This document shows positions 31,719 through 40,934 of a stretch of DNA of 64,000 bases, in pieces. Within the stretch, counting starts at the first letter, position 1, and every line of letters begins with the position of its first letter. Both the position numbers and the translations under genes were made by a program. Below the pieces are notes generated by a model, which had not been told where the DNA came from, ran no database searches, and worked only from the letters and a program-made list of their open reading frames with translations. Source of the DNA: JACPFV01 sp038043245 (GTDB lineage Bacteria > Pseudomonadota > Gammaproteobacteria > Nevskiales > Nevskiaceae); NCBI GenBank assembly GCA_038043245.1, contig JBBTCH010000001.1:682001-746000 (forward strand). Reading direction: 5' to 3'.

Positions 31719-33109
31719 AGCCCTTCGGGCAGTGTCAGCTCGTAGGTGATGCCGAAACCATGTCCCGGCGCTCCGGGCACGTTGGGAAAGAGGCCACCGC
31801 GGTCGCTGTTGAAATACATGCGGCGTCCGTCCGGCGAGAACGCAATGCCGGCGAGTTCTGAGCCGTCCTGCCCGGTCAATTGAAGGAGTGGCTTGAGTGT
31901 GCGGTCCGGCAAGATCACCACGATCTGCATATCACCGCCGTCTTCCGCCACCAGCACATCGCCCTGCGGCGTGACGAAAATATTGTCCACACCCGAAAGG
32001 ATGTTGTTGGGCGCCTGCGCGGTGCCGAAGTCGTAGATCACTTCCAGCGTTTCGCCGACCGAGTCGTAGACCCAGATGCGGTTATCGCCCTTGGTTGAGA
32101 AGTACACAAAGCCCTGGAAGTACCAGATGCCCTCACCGCCATCGAAAGTGGCAGTGTCCGGCACGCGGTTGACGTTCTGCGCCGCAGTGGGATTCTGCGC
32201 ATCCACCCAAGTCACGGGTTGCGGGCCGTTGAGCGGATTGCCGCCACCGACTATTTTCATCACTTGCAGCTTGCCGTCTTTCAACTTGGGCCGTTCGGCG
32301 CCCGCAGGCCAATCCGCGGCCGAGGGCACGAACCGGTAGAAGCGACTGTCCGACCGATCTTCCGTCAGATAGAGCATCTTTTTGCTCATATCCACGGCAA
32401 TCGCTTCGTGGTCGAAGCTGCCCAGCGCGGGCCGCACAACAGCCGCCGTTTTGTTGATCGGGTCGCATTCCCAGACCTGGCCGGTATTGACTTCCTCGCA
32501 GGACAGCCAGGTTTTCCAGGGCGTGATCACGCCGGCGCAATTAAATGTGGTGCCGGACAGGATGTTGTAAGCGTCGGTCAGCTGGGCATCCCTATTGAAT
32601 TTCAGGCAACTCGCGCCACCTAGCCCGGGCGTAAAAGTTTCGATCGGACTGGTTACCGGTGAAGCCTGCGGAATATAAGAATCGTTAGCGAGAGTGCCTA
32701 CACCGGGCACCTCACTGTTGACGACATAAATCCAGCCGCCGTCGTCGGTGCCGATGATGCCTGCGCCGTCGGGGAAAATCGGCCAGAGAAAATCGGGCTG
32801 GCTGCTCAGCGGCGGCACCAACGACTCCGCGACGACACGCACGCTGAATCCTGGCGGGCTGGTCGGCAGGCGAAAACCAAGCTCATCCGGCGTATCCGCC
32901 AGGGGACCGATATTGGCGAAACGCCCCGCGCCGCCGCCTGCACCAGAGCCGCCGCCGGGTGATCCAGTCTGCACAGAAGGCAATGTGTTGTCACAGGCAG
33001 CCAGCATCCGGGCGGAGCCGATAGCGCCAGCCGACAGAAACAGGCGCCGCAACATTTCGCGGCGAGTCAGACCACGTGCTGCGGAGGCAATCAGAGGGAT
33101 TCGCTGCAT
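31715..33109 (-). CDS. PhoX/DUF839-family protein with Tat lipoprotein signal
   Basis: 464 residues. The N-terminus has twin arginines (LTRREMLRRLFLSAG, about 15-29), a hydrophobic stretch and the lipobox LAAC (cysteine near residue 38), so it should be exported folded by Tat and lipidated. The rest is the calcium-binding beta-propeller of PhoX-type phosphatases: TPWKTWLSCEE, GSFDHEAIAVD, YLTEDRSDSRFYRFVP, VFVTPQGDV-like strands and GIAFSPDGRRMYFN. The start at 33109 puts the Tat motif near the N-terminus. Phosphatase activity is family-level inference. It is convergent with xseA. Confidence 0.8.
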   Translation of the reverse strand: MQRIPLIASAARGLTRREMLRRLFLSAGAIGSARMLAACDNTLPSVQTGSPGGGSGAGGGAGRFANIGPLADTPDELGFRLPTSPPGFSVRVVAESLVPPLSSQPDFLWPIFPDGAGIIGTDDGGWIYVVNSEVPGVGTLANDSYIPQASPVTSPIETFTPGLGGASCLKFNRDAQLTDAYNILSGTTFNCAGVITPWKTWLSCEEVNTGQVWECDPINKTAAVVRPALGSFDHEAIAVDMSKKMLYLTEDRSDSRFYRFVPSAADWPAGAERPKLKDGKLQVMKIVGGGNPLNGPQPVTWVDAQNPTAAQNVNRVPDTATFDGGEGIWYFQGFVYFSTKGDNRIWVYDSVGETLEVIYDFGTAQAPNNILSGVDNIFVTPQGDVLVAEDGGDMQIVVILPDRTLKPLLQLTGQDGSELAGIAFSPDGRRMYFNSDRGGLFPNVPGAPGHGFGITYELTLPEGL

Positions 33110-33163
33110 GGGGCATTTCCAAGACGAGGGCTTCAAGCGAAGCCTAACGCAAGAAAGGAAATT

Positions 33164-33239
<76 letters not shown>

Positions 33240-33255
33240 ACACGTTGGGGCGGCG

Positions 33256-33284
33256 ATTATAGGCGCGGACCTTTCGATTTGCGA
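33256..33284 (-). promoter_or_regulatory. Promoter of tRNA-Ala
   Basis: On the minus strand TCGCAA (33284-33279), a 17-base spacer, perfect TATAAT (33261-33256). The following bases are GC-only (CGCCGCCCC), a discriminator of the type seen at stringently controlled tRNA/rRNA promoters. The -10 lies 16 bases before the mature tRNA 5' end. Confidence 0.65.
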
Positions 33285-33294
33285 CACTGCGACG

Positions 33295-33894
33295 ATGAGA
33301 GTTCTGGTCTTCGCCCGAGCACCGGTGCCGGGTCGCTGCAAAACCCGGCTGATTCCAAGACTCGGTGCGCAGGGCGCCGCTGCCCTGCATCGCAGGCTGG
33401 TACGGCAAACCCTGCAGACGGCGCTCGACAGCGGCAGCAGCACCGAGCTCTGGTGCGCCCCGGACACCCACCACGGATTTTTCATGCGTTGCCGTCGCGA
33501 GTTCGGGGTGAAACTGCGCCGCCAGTGCGGCGGCGACCTCGGCCGCCGGATGGCGCATGCACTCAAACGCGCACTGCGAGACAGCGAGCGCGTGAGTCTG
33601 ATCGGCACTGATTGCGTCAATCTCACCGCACAAGATCTGCGTGACGCCTTCGATGCCCTGCAAAATGCCGACGTGGTGCTGAAACCGGCGACCGATGGCG
33701 GCTATGTGTTGATCGGCGCGCGCCGCATCACCTTGGGCGCATTGCGCGGCATCGCCTGGAGTTCCGGACGCGAACTGGCGCAGACGCAGGCGCGACTCCA
33801 ACGCGCAGGTCTTGCATGGCAGGAACTGCCACCGCGCGAAGACCTGGACACGCCGGGGGATTATCGGCGTGCGCGACGAGCAGGGATGCTCTGA
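33295..33894 (+). CDS. DUF2064 / TIGR04282-family glycosyltransferase-like protein
   Basis: 199 residues. It starts with FARAPVPGRCKTRLIP, the signature of the nucleotidyltransferase/glycosyltransferase-like DUF2064 family. A DxD-type site is in LIGTDCVNL and a conserved ATDGGYVLIGA follows. The fold is GT-A-like. Members of this family are found in arsenosugar biosynthesis clusters, but no arsenic gene is nearby, so the role is unknown. It sits alone between the tRNA and the RND pair. Confidence 0.85.
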   Translation: MRVLVFARAPVPGRCKTRLIPRLGAQGAAALHRRLVRQTLQTALDSGSSTELWCAPDTHHGFFMRCRREFGVKLRRQCGGDLGRRMAHALKRALRDSERVSLIGTDCVNLTAQDLRDAFDALQNADVVLKPATDGGYVLIGARRITLGALRGIAWSSGRELAQTQARLQRAGLAWQELPPREDLDTPGDYRRARRAGML

Positions 33895-33959
33895 TTTTCA
33901 GAGATTCGTGCAGTGCAGCAATGTTAGAATTCCGCTCTATATAAAACGTGCTGGCTGAC

Positions 33960-35084
33960 ATGACTGCTTCTTCTCCTTCGTTCCTGCGCCGCTTCGGCAG
34001 CTGGGGCCTCGTCATTCTGATCATTGCCGGCCTGGTGGCGTGGATGGCAACTGGCGTAGGACGCGCGAAGCACGGGGCGGAGCCCGTTGCCGCGCTCGAA
34101 ACCACCCCGCAGCGCTTCACCGTGTCCGCACGCGAGCAACGCGCCGAGCCCGTGCGCCGCGAAGTCGCCATCAACGGCACCACCACACCCGACAAACTGA
34201 TCGAGATCGCCGCGCAGGTCGAAGGACAGATCGTCGCCGTCGGCCCGCGCAAGGGCGCACGACTGGCGGCCGGCGAGGTCATCGCCCGCGTCGATGCGCG
34301 CGACCTTGAACCCCAGAAAGTCCGCGCACAGGCGACGCTGCGTACGCGCGACCTCGAATATCAGGCGGCGGCAAAAATGCGTGGCAGCGGCTACGTCACC
34401 GAAGGCGATCTCGCTGCGCGGCTGGCGGCGCTGGAAACCGCACGGGCGGATCTTGCCGTCCTCGAACTGCGCCAGAAGAATCTGGTCATCGCCACACCGG
34501 CCGCCGGCATTCTTGAGGATCGGCTGGTGGAGGTCGGCGACTACGCCAAGGCCGGTCAGATCGCCGCGCGCGTGATCGAGATTGACCCGCTGATCGTCGC
34601 CGGCACCGTCAACGAGACCGATATCCGCCGCATCCGCGTCGGCGACCCTGCGCGCGCGCAGATCCAGAGCGAGACTCTGAATGGCCGCGTGCGCTTCGTC
34701 TCGGCCATGGCCGATGAGAAGACCCGCACCTTCACTGTCGAGATCGCCGTGGACAATCCCGGCAGCCGCATCCCCGCCGGGCTGTCGGCGCGCGTGACGA
34801 TCCCCGTGCAGACGATCGCCGCGCACCGCATCCCCGCTTCGCTGCTGACGCTGGCCGATGATGGCGCTGTCGGCGTCAAGCATGTGGTCGGCGGCAAGGT
34901 TGTGTTCACGCCGACGGAGATCGTGCGCGCCGATGGCGACGCCGTCTGGGTCGGCGGCCTGCCGGAGAAGATCCTGCTGATCACCCGCGGCCAGGGTTTT
35001 GTCGCCGCCGGCAGCGAGGCCGACGTGCAGATGGAAGCAGAGCCGCCCGTCGCGGCACAAGGCGCCATTCCCGGCAAATCATGA
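33960..35084 (+). CDS. RND efflux periplasmic adaptor (membrane fusion protein)
   Basis: 374 residues. One N-terminal membrane segment (about 15-32) anchors it in the inner membrane. The periplasmic part has a lipoyl/barrel-sandwich split (EIAAQVEGQIVAVGPRKGARLAAGEVIARVDARD-type halves), a short coiled-coil hairpin, a beta-barrel (VAGTVNETDIRRIRVGDPARAQ) and a membrane-proximal domain. It overlaps the pump gene by 4 bases (ATGA). An in-frame GTG at 33948 is an alternative start; TATATA lies at 33938-33943, close to both. Confidence 0.92.
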   Translation: MTASSPSFLRRFGSWGLVILIIAGLVAWMATGVGRAKHGAEPVAALETTPQRFTVSAREQRAEPVRREVAINGTTTPDKLIEIAAQVEGQIVAVGPRKGARLAAGEVIARVDARDLEPQKVRAQATLRTRDLEYQAAAKMRGSGYVTEGDLAARLAALETARADLAVLELRQKNLVIATPAAGILEDRLVEVGDYAKAGQIAARVIEIDPLIVAGTVNETDIRRIRVGDPARAQIQSETLNGRVRFVSAMADEKTRTFTVEIAVDNPGSRIPAGLSARVTIPVQTIAAHRIPASLLTLADDGAVGVKHVVGGKVVFTPTEIVRADGDAVWVGGLPEKILLITRGQGFVAAGSEADVQMEAEPPVAAQGAIPGKS

Positions 35085-38000
35085 AGGGCGTCATCCAGGC
35101 CGCGCTCGACCGCAGCCGCATGGTGCTGCTGGTGCTGGTGCTGATCTTCATCGCCGGCGGGCTGACCTATGCCGGCATCTCCAAGGAATCGAACCCCGAC
35201 GTTCCGATCCCCTACATCTACGTCTCGCTGTCGCTCGAAGGCATCTCGCCGGAAGACGCCGAGCGCCTGCTGGCGCGGCCGGTGGAACAGGCCCTGCGCT
35301 CGATCGAAGGCGTCAAGGAGATGACCAGCCGCGCCACCCAGGGGTTCGCTTCGGTGACGCTGGAATTCGACGCCGGCTTCGACAAGGAAAAAGCCCTGCG
35401 CGAAGTGCGGCGCAAAGTGGACGAGATCAAATCCAAGCTGCCGGTGGACGTCAAGGAACCCACGGTCAACGAGATCAACGTCGCCTTGGAGCCAGTCTTG
35501 CGCATCGACCTGTCGGGTCAGCTGCCGGAGCGCACGCTGACCAAGATCGCGCGCACGCTCAAGGACGACCTGCAAGGCGTGCCCGGCGTGCTGGAGATCG
35601 AGATGGACGGCCAGCGCGAGGAGATGGTCGAGATCCTCGTCGACCCGCTGAAGATGGACAGCTACGGCATCGCGCAGGACGAGCTGTTCTCGCTGTTCAC
35701 CCGCAACAACCGGCTGATCGCGGCCGGCGTCCTCGACACCGGCAACGGCCGTTTCGCGGTGAAATTGCCCGGCGTGATCGAAACCGTCGAGGACGTGCAG
35801 AACCTGCCGGTGAAATCCGCCGGCGGCCGCGTCGTGAAATTCTCCGACATCGCCACTATCACCCGCTCGTTCAAGGACCCGCAGAGTTTCGCGCGCCGCA
35901 ACGGATCGCCGGTTATCGCGCTGAAAATCAAGAAACGCATCGGTGAAAACGTCATCCAGACCATCGAGCGGGTCAAGGCGATGACCGAGGAGCATCACCA
36001 GCACTGGCCGCCGCAGGTTTCGCTGAATTACGCCTTCGATGAATCGAAGGACATCAAGCTGATGCTCAACGACCTGCAGAACGGCGTGCTCACCGCCGTG
36101 ATCCTGGTCGCCTGCGTGCTGATCGGTTATCTGGGCTGGCGCTCGGCAGGTCTCGTCGCCATCGCAGTACCCGGCTCGTTCCTCGCCGGCATCATGGTCA
36201 TCGCTGCGCTGGGGCTCACCGTCAACATGGTGGTGCTGTTCAGCCTGATCATGGCGGTCGGCATGCTGGTGGATGACGCCATCATCGTCGGCGAGTACGC
36301 CGACCGGAAGATGTGCGAAGGCCACGCGCCCAAGCTGGCCTACGCTGAAGCCGCGCAGCGCATGGCCTGGCCGATCATCGCCTCGACGACGACACGACTG
36401 GCGGCATTCTTTCCGCTGCTGTTCTGGCCCGGCATCGTCGGCGGCTTCATGAAATACCTGCCGATCACCCTGATCGCCACGCTCACCGCCTCACTGGTGA
36501 TGGCGCTGGTGTTCGTGCCGGCGCTCGGCGCCATCTTTGGCAGCGCCGGCTCACACTCGCAGGACGAGAAGCGTCGCATCGCCGCCGCTGAGACCGGCGA
36601 CCTCAACGATCTGCGCGGCGGCACGCGCGCCTACCTGCACGCACTGGCCTGGGCCGTGGATCGCCCCGTCACCACGTTTGTCGTCGCCATCGTGATGCTG
36701 GTTGCGATTTTCATCGCCTACGGCAGGCTCGGTGCCGGCGTCGAGTTCTTCCCCACCACCGAGCCGGATTTCGCGCAGGTCAAGATCCACGCGCGCGGAG
36801 ACCTGTCGATCCACGAGAAAGACCGCCTGATGCGAGAGGTCGAGGCACGCATCCTCGACATCCCTGATTTCGAGAGCGTCTACGCGCGGGTCGGCGGTGG
36901 CGGCCGTCAGGACAGCGCCGACACCATCGGCGTGCTGTCGCTGGACTTCAAGGACTGGGATCAGCGCCGACGCGCGACCGAAGTGCTGGACGCGGTGCGC
37001 GCGCGCACCGCCGACATGCCGGGCCTGAAGACCGAGATCGAGATCCAGCGCAATGGCCCTTCGCAGGGCAAGCCGGTGCAGATCCAACTGTCGTCACCGC
37101 TGCCGGAGTCGCTGGCGCAATCCAATGCCCGCTTGAGCGCCGCAATCGACGCGCTGCGCGCGGGCATGGACGCCGTCGGCGGTTTCACCGATGTCGAGGA
37201 CACGCGGCCGCTGTCCGGCATTGAATGGCAACTGACCGTGGATCGCGCCGAAGCCGCGAAATACGGCGCCGACATCTCACTGATCGGCAGCGCGGTGCAA
37301 CTGGTCACCAACGGCATTCTCATGGGCAAATACCGCCCCGAGGACGCCGAGGACGAAATGGATATCCGCGCCCGCTATCAGCCGCAATGGCGCACGCTGG
37401 AACAGCTGTCGGCGCTGAAGATCGAGACCCGCAACGGGTTGATCCCGATCGGCAACTTCGTCCAGCGCAAGGCGGCGCCCAAGGTCAACAGCATCCAGCG
37501 CACCGATGCGCGGCGTGTACTGTCGGTGGGCGCCAATGTCGCGCCCGGCATGCTCGCCGACACCCAGATCAAGCTGGTGCAGACGTATTTCGAGCAGCAT
37601 CCCTATGCCGGCTTCACCGATGGCAGCGTGCGCATCAGCTTCGCCGGCGATCAGGAAAAACAGGACGAGGCCGGCGCGTTTTTGCAAAAAGCCTTTGGCC
37701 TCGCGATCTTCCTGATGCTGGCGATTCTCGTCACCCAGTTCAACAGCTTCTACCAGACCACATTGATCCTCTCCGCCGTGCTGTTTTCCACCGCCGCCGT
37801 GATGCTCGGCCTGATGCTCATGCAAAAGCCGTTCGGCATCGTCATGGGCGGCATCGGTGTGATCGCGCTGGCCGGCATCATCGTCAACAACAACATCATC
37901 CTGATCGACACCTTCAATCACCTGCGCCGTGACGGCACCGCCGCGCGTGAAGCCATCCTGCGTACCGGCGTCATGCGCATGCGGCCAGTGCTGCTGACCG

Positions 38001-38272
38001 CCGGCACCGCGATTCTCGGCCTGTTGCCGCTGGCGTTCGCGCTCAACATCGACATCATCCATCGCGAGATCACCCAGAACGCGCCGTCGTCGCAGTTCTG
38101 GGTGCAGCTGTCGTCGGCCATCGCCGGCGGCCTCGCCTTCGCAACGCCCATTACCTTGATCCTGACGCCGGCACTGTTGATGTGGCGCGAGAGCCGCATC
38201 GCCCGCAAAACCGCCCAGGCGCCACGCCGTGAGCCTTCGGCGTTCGCGGGCGACGTCATTCCCGCCAAATAG
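35081..38272 (+). CDS. RND efflux pump, HAE1/AcrB-like inner-membrane subunit
   Basis: 1063 residues, the normal length for AcrB-type proton-antiport pumps. TM1 is near 15-32, the large periplasmic porter/docking loop runs from 33 to 335, and TM2-6 lie about 335-470 with the TM4 proton-relay acids in SLIMAVGMLVDDAIIVGEY. The second loop starts near 560 and TM8-12 follow at about 870-1030 (IVNNNIILID). There is no tripartite outer-membrane factor gene nearby. Substrates unknown; it may use a TolC-like channel elsewhere. Confidence 0.95.
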   Translation: MKGVIQAALDRSRMVLLVLVLIFIAGGLTYAGISKESNPDVPIPYIYVSLSLEGISPEDAERLLARPVEQALRSIEGVKEMTSRATQGFASVTLEFDAGFDKEKALREVRRKVDEIKSKLPVDVKEPTVNEINVALEPVLRIDLSGQLPERTLTKIARTLKDDLQGVPGVLEIEMDGQREEMVEILVDPLKMDSYGIAQDELFSLFTRNNRLIAAGVLDTGNGRFAVKLPGVIETVEDVQNLPVKSAGGRVVKFSDIATITRSFKDPQSFARRNGSPVIALKIKKRIGENVIQTIERVKAMTEEHHQHWPPQVSLNYAFDESKDIKLMLNDLQNGVLTAVILVACVLIGYLGWRSAGLVAIAVPGSFLAGIMVIAALGLTVNMVVLFSLIMAVGMLVDDAIIVGEYADRKMCEGHAPKLAYAEAAQRMAWPIIASTTTRLAAFFPLLFWPGIVGGFMKYLPITLIATLTASLVMALVFVPALGAIFGSAGSHSQDEKRRIAAAETGDLNDLRGGTRAYLHALAWAVDRPVTTFVVAIVMLVAIFIAYGRLGAGVEFFPTTEPDFAQVKIHARGDLSIHEKDRLMREVEARILDIPDFESVYARVGGGGRQDSADTIGVLSLDFKDWDQRRRATEVLDAVRARTADMPGLKTEIEIQRNGPSQGKPVQIQLSSPLPESLAQSNARLSAAIDALRAGMDAVGGFTDVEDTRPLSGIEWQLTVDRAEAAKYGADISLIGSAVQLVTNGILMGKYRPEDAEDEMDIRARYQPQWRTLEQLSALKIETRNGLIPIGNFVQRKAAPKVNSIQRTDARRVLSVGANVAPGMLADTQIKLVQTYFEQHPYAGFTDGSVRISFAGDQEKQDEAGAFLQKAFGLAIFLMLAILVTQFNSFYQTTLILSAVLFSTAAVMLGLMLMQKPFGIVMGGIGVIALAGIIVNNNIILIDTFNHLRRDGTAAREAILRTGVMRMRPVLLTAGTAILGLLPLAFALNIDIIHREITQNAPSSQFWVQLSSAIAGGLAFATPITLILTPALLMWRESRIARKTAQAPRREPSAFAGDVIPAK

Positions 38273-38432
38273 CGGCCTCATGGCTTGGGGTGCTTTGCCG
38301 CCAGAAACGGGTCGGATAATAGAAGCCAGGCGATACATTTTCAGTACCGCTGGCTTGCGCCTCGAACCTCAAAGCGGCCTCCCAGGCACCCAAGCAACTG
38401 GCCGATTTCCATAGCCAAAACCGCCCTGGCAC

Positions 38433-38461
38433 TTCACAGCGCCGCAAAAGCCTGCTAAATA
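38433..38461 (+). promoter_or_regulatory. Weak candidate promoter upstream of the Lys/Pro-rich protein
   Basis: TTCACA at 38433-38438 (5/6 to consensus), a 17-base spacer and TAAATA at 38456-38461 (poor -10), 30 bases before the ATG at 38492. The remainder of 38273-38491 holds no gene or structure that can be recognised. Confidence 0.3.
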
Positions 38462-38491
38462 GGCGCCCAAAAATCGGGGGTCAGTGAGTCC

Positions 38492-38962
38492 ATGGCAAGA
38501 AAAAAAGCAGCGGCATCCAAAGGCAAGAGCGAAACCGAGGAAGAGCTGGATGCAGGGCTCGTCGAAGACGTTCCCGAAGAGGTCCTGGAAAAAGTTCCGG
38601 AGCTGAAAGCGCCGCCGGAGCCGCAGGCCGAGCAATATCTGCGCGATTGGCGCGATGTCGAGCGTCTGCGCGAACTGCGCGAACTGCGCAAGATGGTGGA
38701 CGACGATGAAGGGCTGGCGGAACTGTTCAAGCGTCCGCCGCCGCCGCCGCCGAAGGTCAAGCCGGTGAAACCCCCGAAACCGCCGAAAGTCTCCAAATCG
38801 AAGACCGCGCCGATGCCGGTGGTCGCGGCAGTGCCGGTGACACCGAAAATCATCGCGGCCAAGCCCAAAGCCAAGCTGAAAAAGCCGGCGGCAAAATCAA
38901 AACCCAAGCGCCCGGCAAAAATCGCCAAGAAAAAACCCGTGAAAGCGAAAAAGAAACGCTAG
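38492..38962 (+). CDS. Hypothetical basic Lys/Pro/Ala-rich protein
   Basis: 156 residues with no recognised family. The N-terminal third is acidic (EEELDAGLVEDVPEEVLEKV); a central helix-forming segment rich in Arg and Leu follows (YLRDWRDVERLRELRELRKM, about 50-70). Then come a run of six prolines and a strongly basic C-terminus of Lys/Pro/Ala repeats (about 85-156) like that of histone H1-type bacterial proteins. This layout suggests nucleic-acid binding through the tail, but that is inference. It is convergent with the LOG gene, overlapping it by 4 bases. Confidence 0.7.
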   Translation: MARKKAAASKGKSETEEELDAGLVEDVPEEVLEKVPELKAPPEPQAEQYLRDWRDVERLRELRELRKMVDDDEGLAELFKRPPPPPPKVKPVKPPKPPKVSKSKTAPMPVVAAVPVTPKIIAAKPKAKLKKPAAKSKPKRPAKIAKKKPVKAKKKR

Positions 38963-39666
38963 AGCTTTTTCGTCAGCGCGCTGAATGCTTCTTCTGGCGT
39001 GTCGGCGAAGCGGAACAATTTGAGATCGTGAGGCGAAATCAGGCCACGCCGTGCCAGCGCTTCAAAATTGATGATTTCGTTCCAGTACTCTCGGCCGTAG
39101 AGCACGATGGGCATGCGCTGTGCCTTGCCGCATTGCGCCAGCGTCAGAAACTCGAACATCTCGTCGAGCGTGCCGTACCCGCCAGGGAAAGCCACCAGCG
39201 CTGAGGCCAGATTGGCGAACCAGAATTTGCGCATGAAGAAATAGTGGAATTCCAGCGCGCGTTCTTTCGAAACAAAACGGTTGCCGTGCTGCTCGAACAA
39301 CAGTGAGATGTTCAGGCCGATGGAGAGTTTCGCGTCCACTCGGGCGGCACCCTCGTGCGCCGCCTGCATGATGCCGGGACCACCGCCGGAGACGATGTGG
39401 AAGCGCTGATCGGCCTTGTGCGTTTTTTTGGTCCAGCGGGCGAGTTTCTCAGCCAGGTCCGCCGCACCGTTGTAGTAAGGAGTTCTGGACTTGGTTCTTG
39501 CCGAGCCAAAGAAGATCACCGAACGGTTGACGCCAAGCCTTTGAAACCGCGCCTTAGGCTCCAGGTACTCGCAGAGGATGCGCACACTGCGCGCTTCCTC
39601 GCTGTTGACAAAGTCCAGATTTTTGTACGCTTTCGGCGACTTCTCCGGCTTTCTGGATCGGCTCAT
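38959..39666 (-). CDS. LOG family protein (cytokinin riboside 5'-monophosphate phosphoribohydrolase-like)
   Basis: 235 residues. It has the family's PGGYGTLDEMFEF motif (about 159-171), a Rossmann-type FFGSARTKS near 50 and VSGGGPGIMQAAHEGA near 90. LOG proteins cleave nucleoside monophosphates to the base and ribose phosphate; many are misnamed lysine decarboxylases. The ATG overlaps the plsX TGA (ATGA), and it occupies the position fabH often holds after plsX. Function in this organism unknown. Confidence 0.9.
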   Translation of the reverse strand: MSRSRKPEKSPKAYKNLDFVNSEEARSVRILCEYLEPKARFQRLGVNRSVIFFGSARTKSRTPYYNGAADLAEKLARWTKKTHKADQRFHIVSGGGPGIMQAAHEGAARVDAKLSIGLNISLLFEQHGNRFVSKERALEFHYFFMRKFWFANLASALVAFPGGYGTLDEMFEFLTLAQCGKAQRMPIVLYGREYWNEIINFEALARRGLISPHDLKLFRFADTPEEAFSALTKKL

Positions 39667-40709
39667 GCGCTTTGCGCCTCGATGTGCGGTAGCGGCGGCA
39701 ACAGGGCGGTGATCAGTTCGGCGATGCGCGCGGGCACGGCCTGCTCGACTTCGCGCAGCGCCACGCCGATGGCGTTGGCAAACGCGAGTGCGTCGGCACT
39801 GCCGTGGCTTTTGACCACGGTGCCGTTGAGGCCGACAAAGCTGGCGCCGTTGTAACGGCGCGGGTCCATGCGCTTCTTCAGATTGCTCAGCGCCGGGAAA
39901 GCCGCGACCGCCGCCGCCCGATGGAACCAGTTGGCGTTGAATTCATCCTTCATGAACTGGATGATCAGCTTGGCCACGCCCTCGCTGGTTTTCAGCGCGA
40001 CGTTGCCGGTAAAGCCGTCGCAGACGACGACATCGACATCCGTCAGAAACACGTCGTCACCTTCGACGAAACCGATGTAATTCAGCGTCGACGCCTGCAC
40101 CAGCGCGGCGGCTTCCTTGATGACTTCATTGCCCTTGATTTCTTCTTCGCCGATGTTGAGCAGACCGACCTTGGGCCGATTCACGCCGAGTACCGCGCTG
40201 GCCACTACCGAGCCCATCACCGCGAACTGGAACAGCTGTTCGGCGTTGCACTCGGCGTTGGCACCGAGATCGAGCACGTGGGTGTGGCCGAACAGCGAGG
40301 GGATCGCCGAAATGATCGCCGGCCGGTCGATGCCGGGCAGCATCTTCAACACGAAGCGCGACATCGCCATCAGCGCGCCGGTATTGCCGGCCGATACGGT
40401 TGCCTGGGCTCGGCCTTCCTTGACCAGGTTGATCGCCACGCGCATCGAGGAGTCGCGCTTGCCGCGCAGCGCCTTCGAGGGCGATTCGGCCATCTCGACC
40501 ACTTCGGAGGCATGCTGCAGGGCCAGCCGCGCGCTGGGCCGGGTTTTGCGCGTGGCCAGCGCCTGCTTCAGCGTCGGCTCATCACCGACCAGAATCAGGT
40601 TCAGTTCGGAATGTTTCCTGAGCGCAGACAGGGCGGCGTCCACGACCACGCCGTGGCCGTGATCGCCACTCATGGCATCCAGTGAAAGGGTGACGGGCGC
40701 AGTCATCAT
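39663..40709 (-). CDS. plsX: Phosphate acyltransferase PlsX
   Basis: Makes acyl-phosphate from acyl-ACP for phospholipid synthesis, at the membrane surface. 348 residues: LDAMSGDHGHGVVVDAAL near the N-terminus, a repeated Gly/Ala-rich core (VSAGNTGALMAMSRFVLKM), and the CDGFTGNVALKTSEGVAK active-site stretch. The second methionine, at 40706, is an equally possible start. It follows rpmF by 18 bases in the yceD-rpmF-plsX run. Confidence 0.97.
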   Translation of the reverse strand: MMTAPVTLSLDAMSGDHGHGVVVDAALSALRKHSELNLILVGDEPTLKQALATRKTRPSARLALQHASEVVEMAESPSKALRGKRDSSMRVAINLVKEGRAQATVSAGNTGALMAMSRFVLKMLPGIDRPAIISAIPSLFGHTHVLDLGANAECNAEQLFQFAVMGSVVASAVLGVNRPKVGLLNIGEEEIKGNEVIKEAAALVQASTLNYIGFVEGDDVFLTDVDVVVCDGFTGNVALKTSEGVAKLIIQFMKDEFNANWFHRAAAVAAFPALSNLKKRMDPRRYNGASFVGLNGTVVKSHGSADALAFANAIGVALREVEQAVPARIAELITALLPPLPHIEAQSA

Positions 40710-40727
40710 TGCGTCCGTGGGATGAAA

Positions 40728-40922
40728 CTATTCGCCAGCGACTTCCGGCGCAGCTTTGTCAATCACCTTCTTGCCGCGGTAAAAACCGTCGGCCGTCACG
40801 TGGTGACGGCGATGTGTTTCGCCCGAGGTCGGGTCCACCGACAGCGCCGGATTGCTCAGCGCGTCGTGCGAACGGCGGTGGCCGCGATACATGCGGGATT
40901 TCTTGGATTTCTGGACTGCCAT
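40728..40922 (-). CDS. rpmF: 50S ribosomal protein L32
   Basis: 64 residues, with the family core KKSRMYRGHRRSHDAL and the C-terminal THRRHHVTADGFYRGKKVI. No cysteine pairs, so it is the zinc-free form. A GGAG ribosome-binding site lies about 9 bases before the ATG. It sits between yceD and plsX as in most gammaproteobacteria. Confidence 0.98.
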   Translation of the reverse strand: MAVQKSKKSRMYRGHRRSHDALSNPALSVDPTSGETHRRHHVTADGFYRGKKVIDKAAPEVAGE

Positions 40923-40934
40923 GACAAACTCCGA

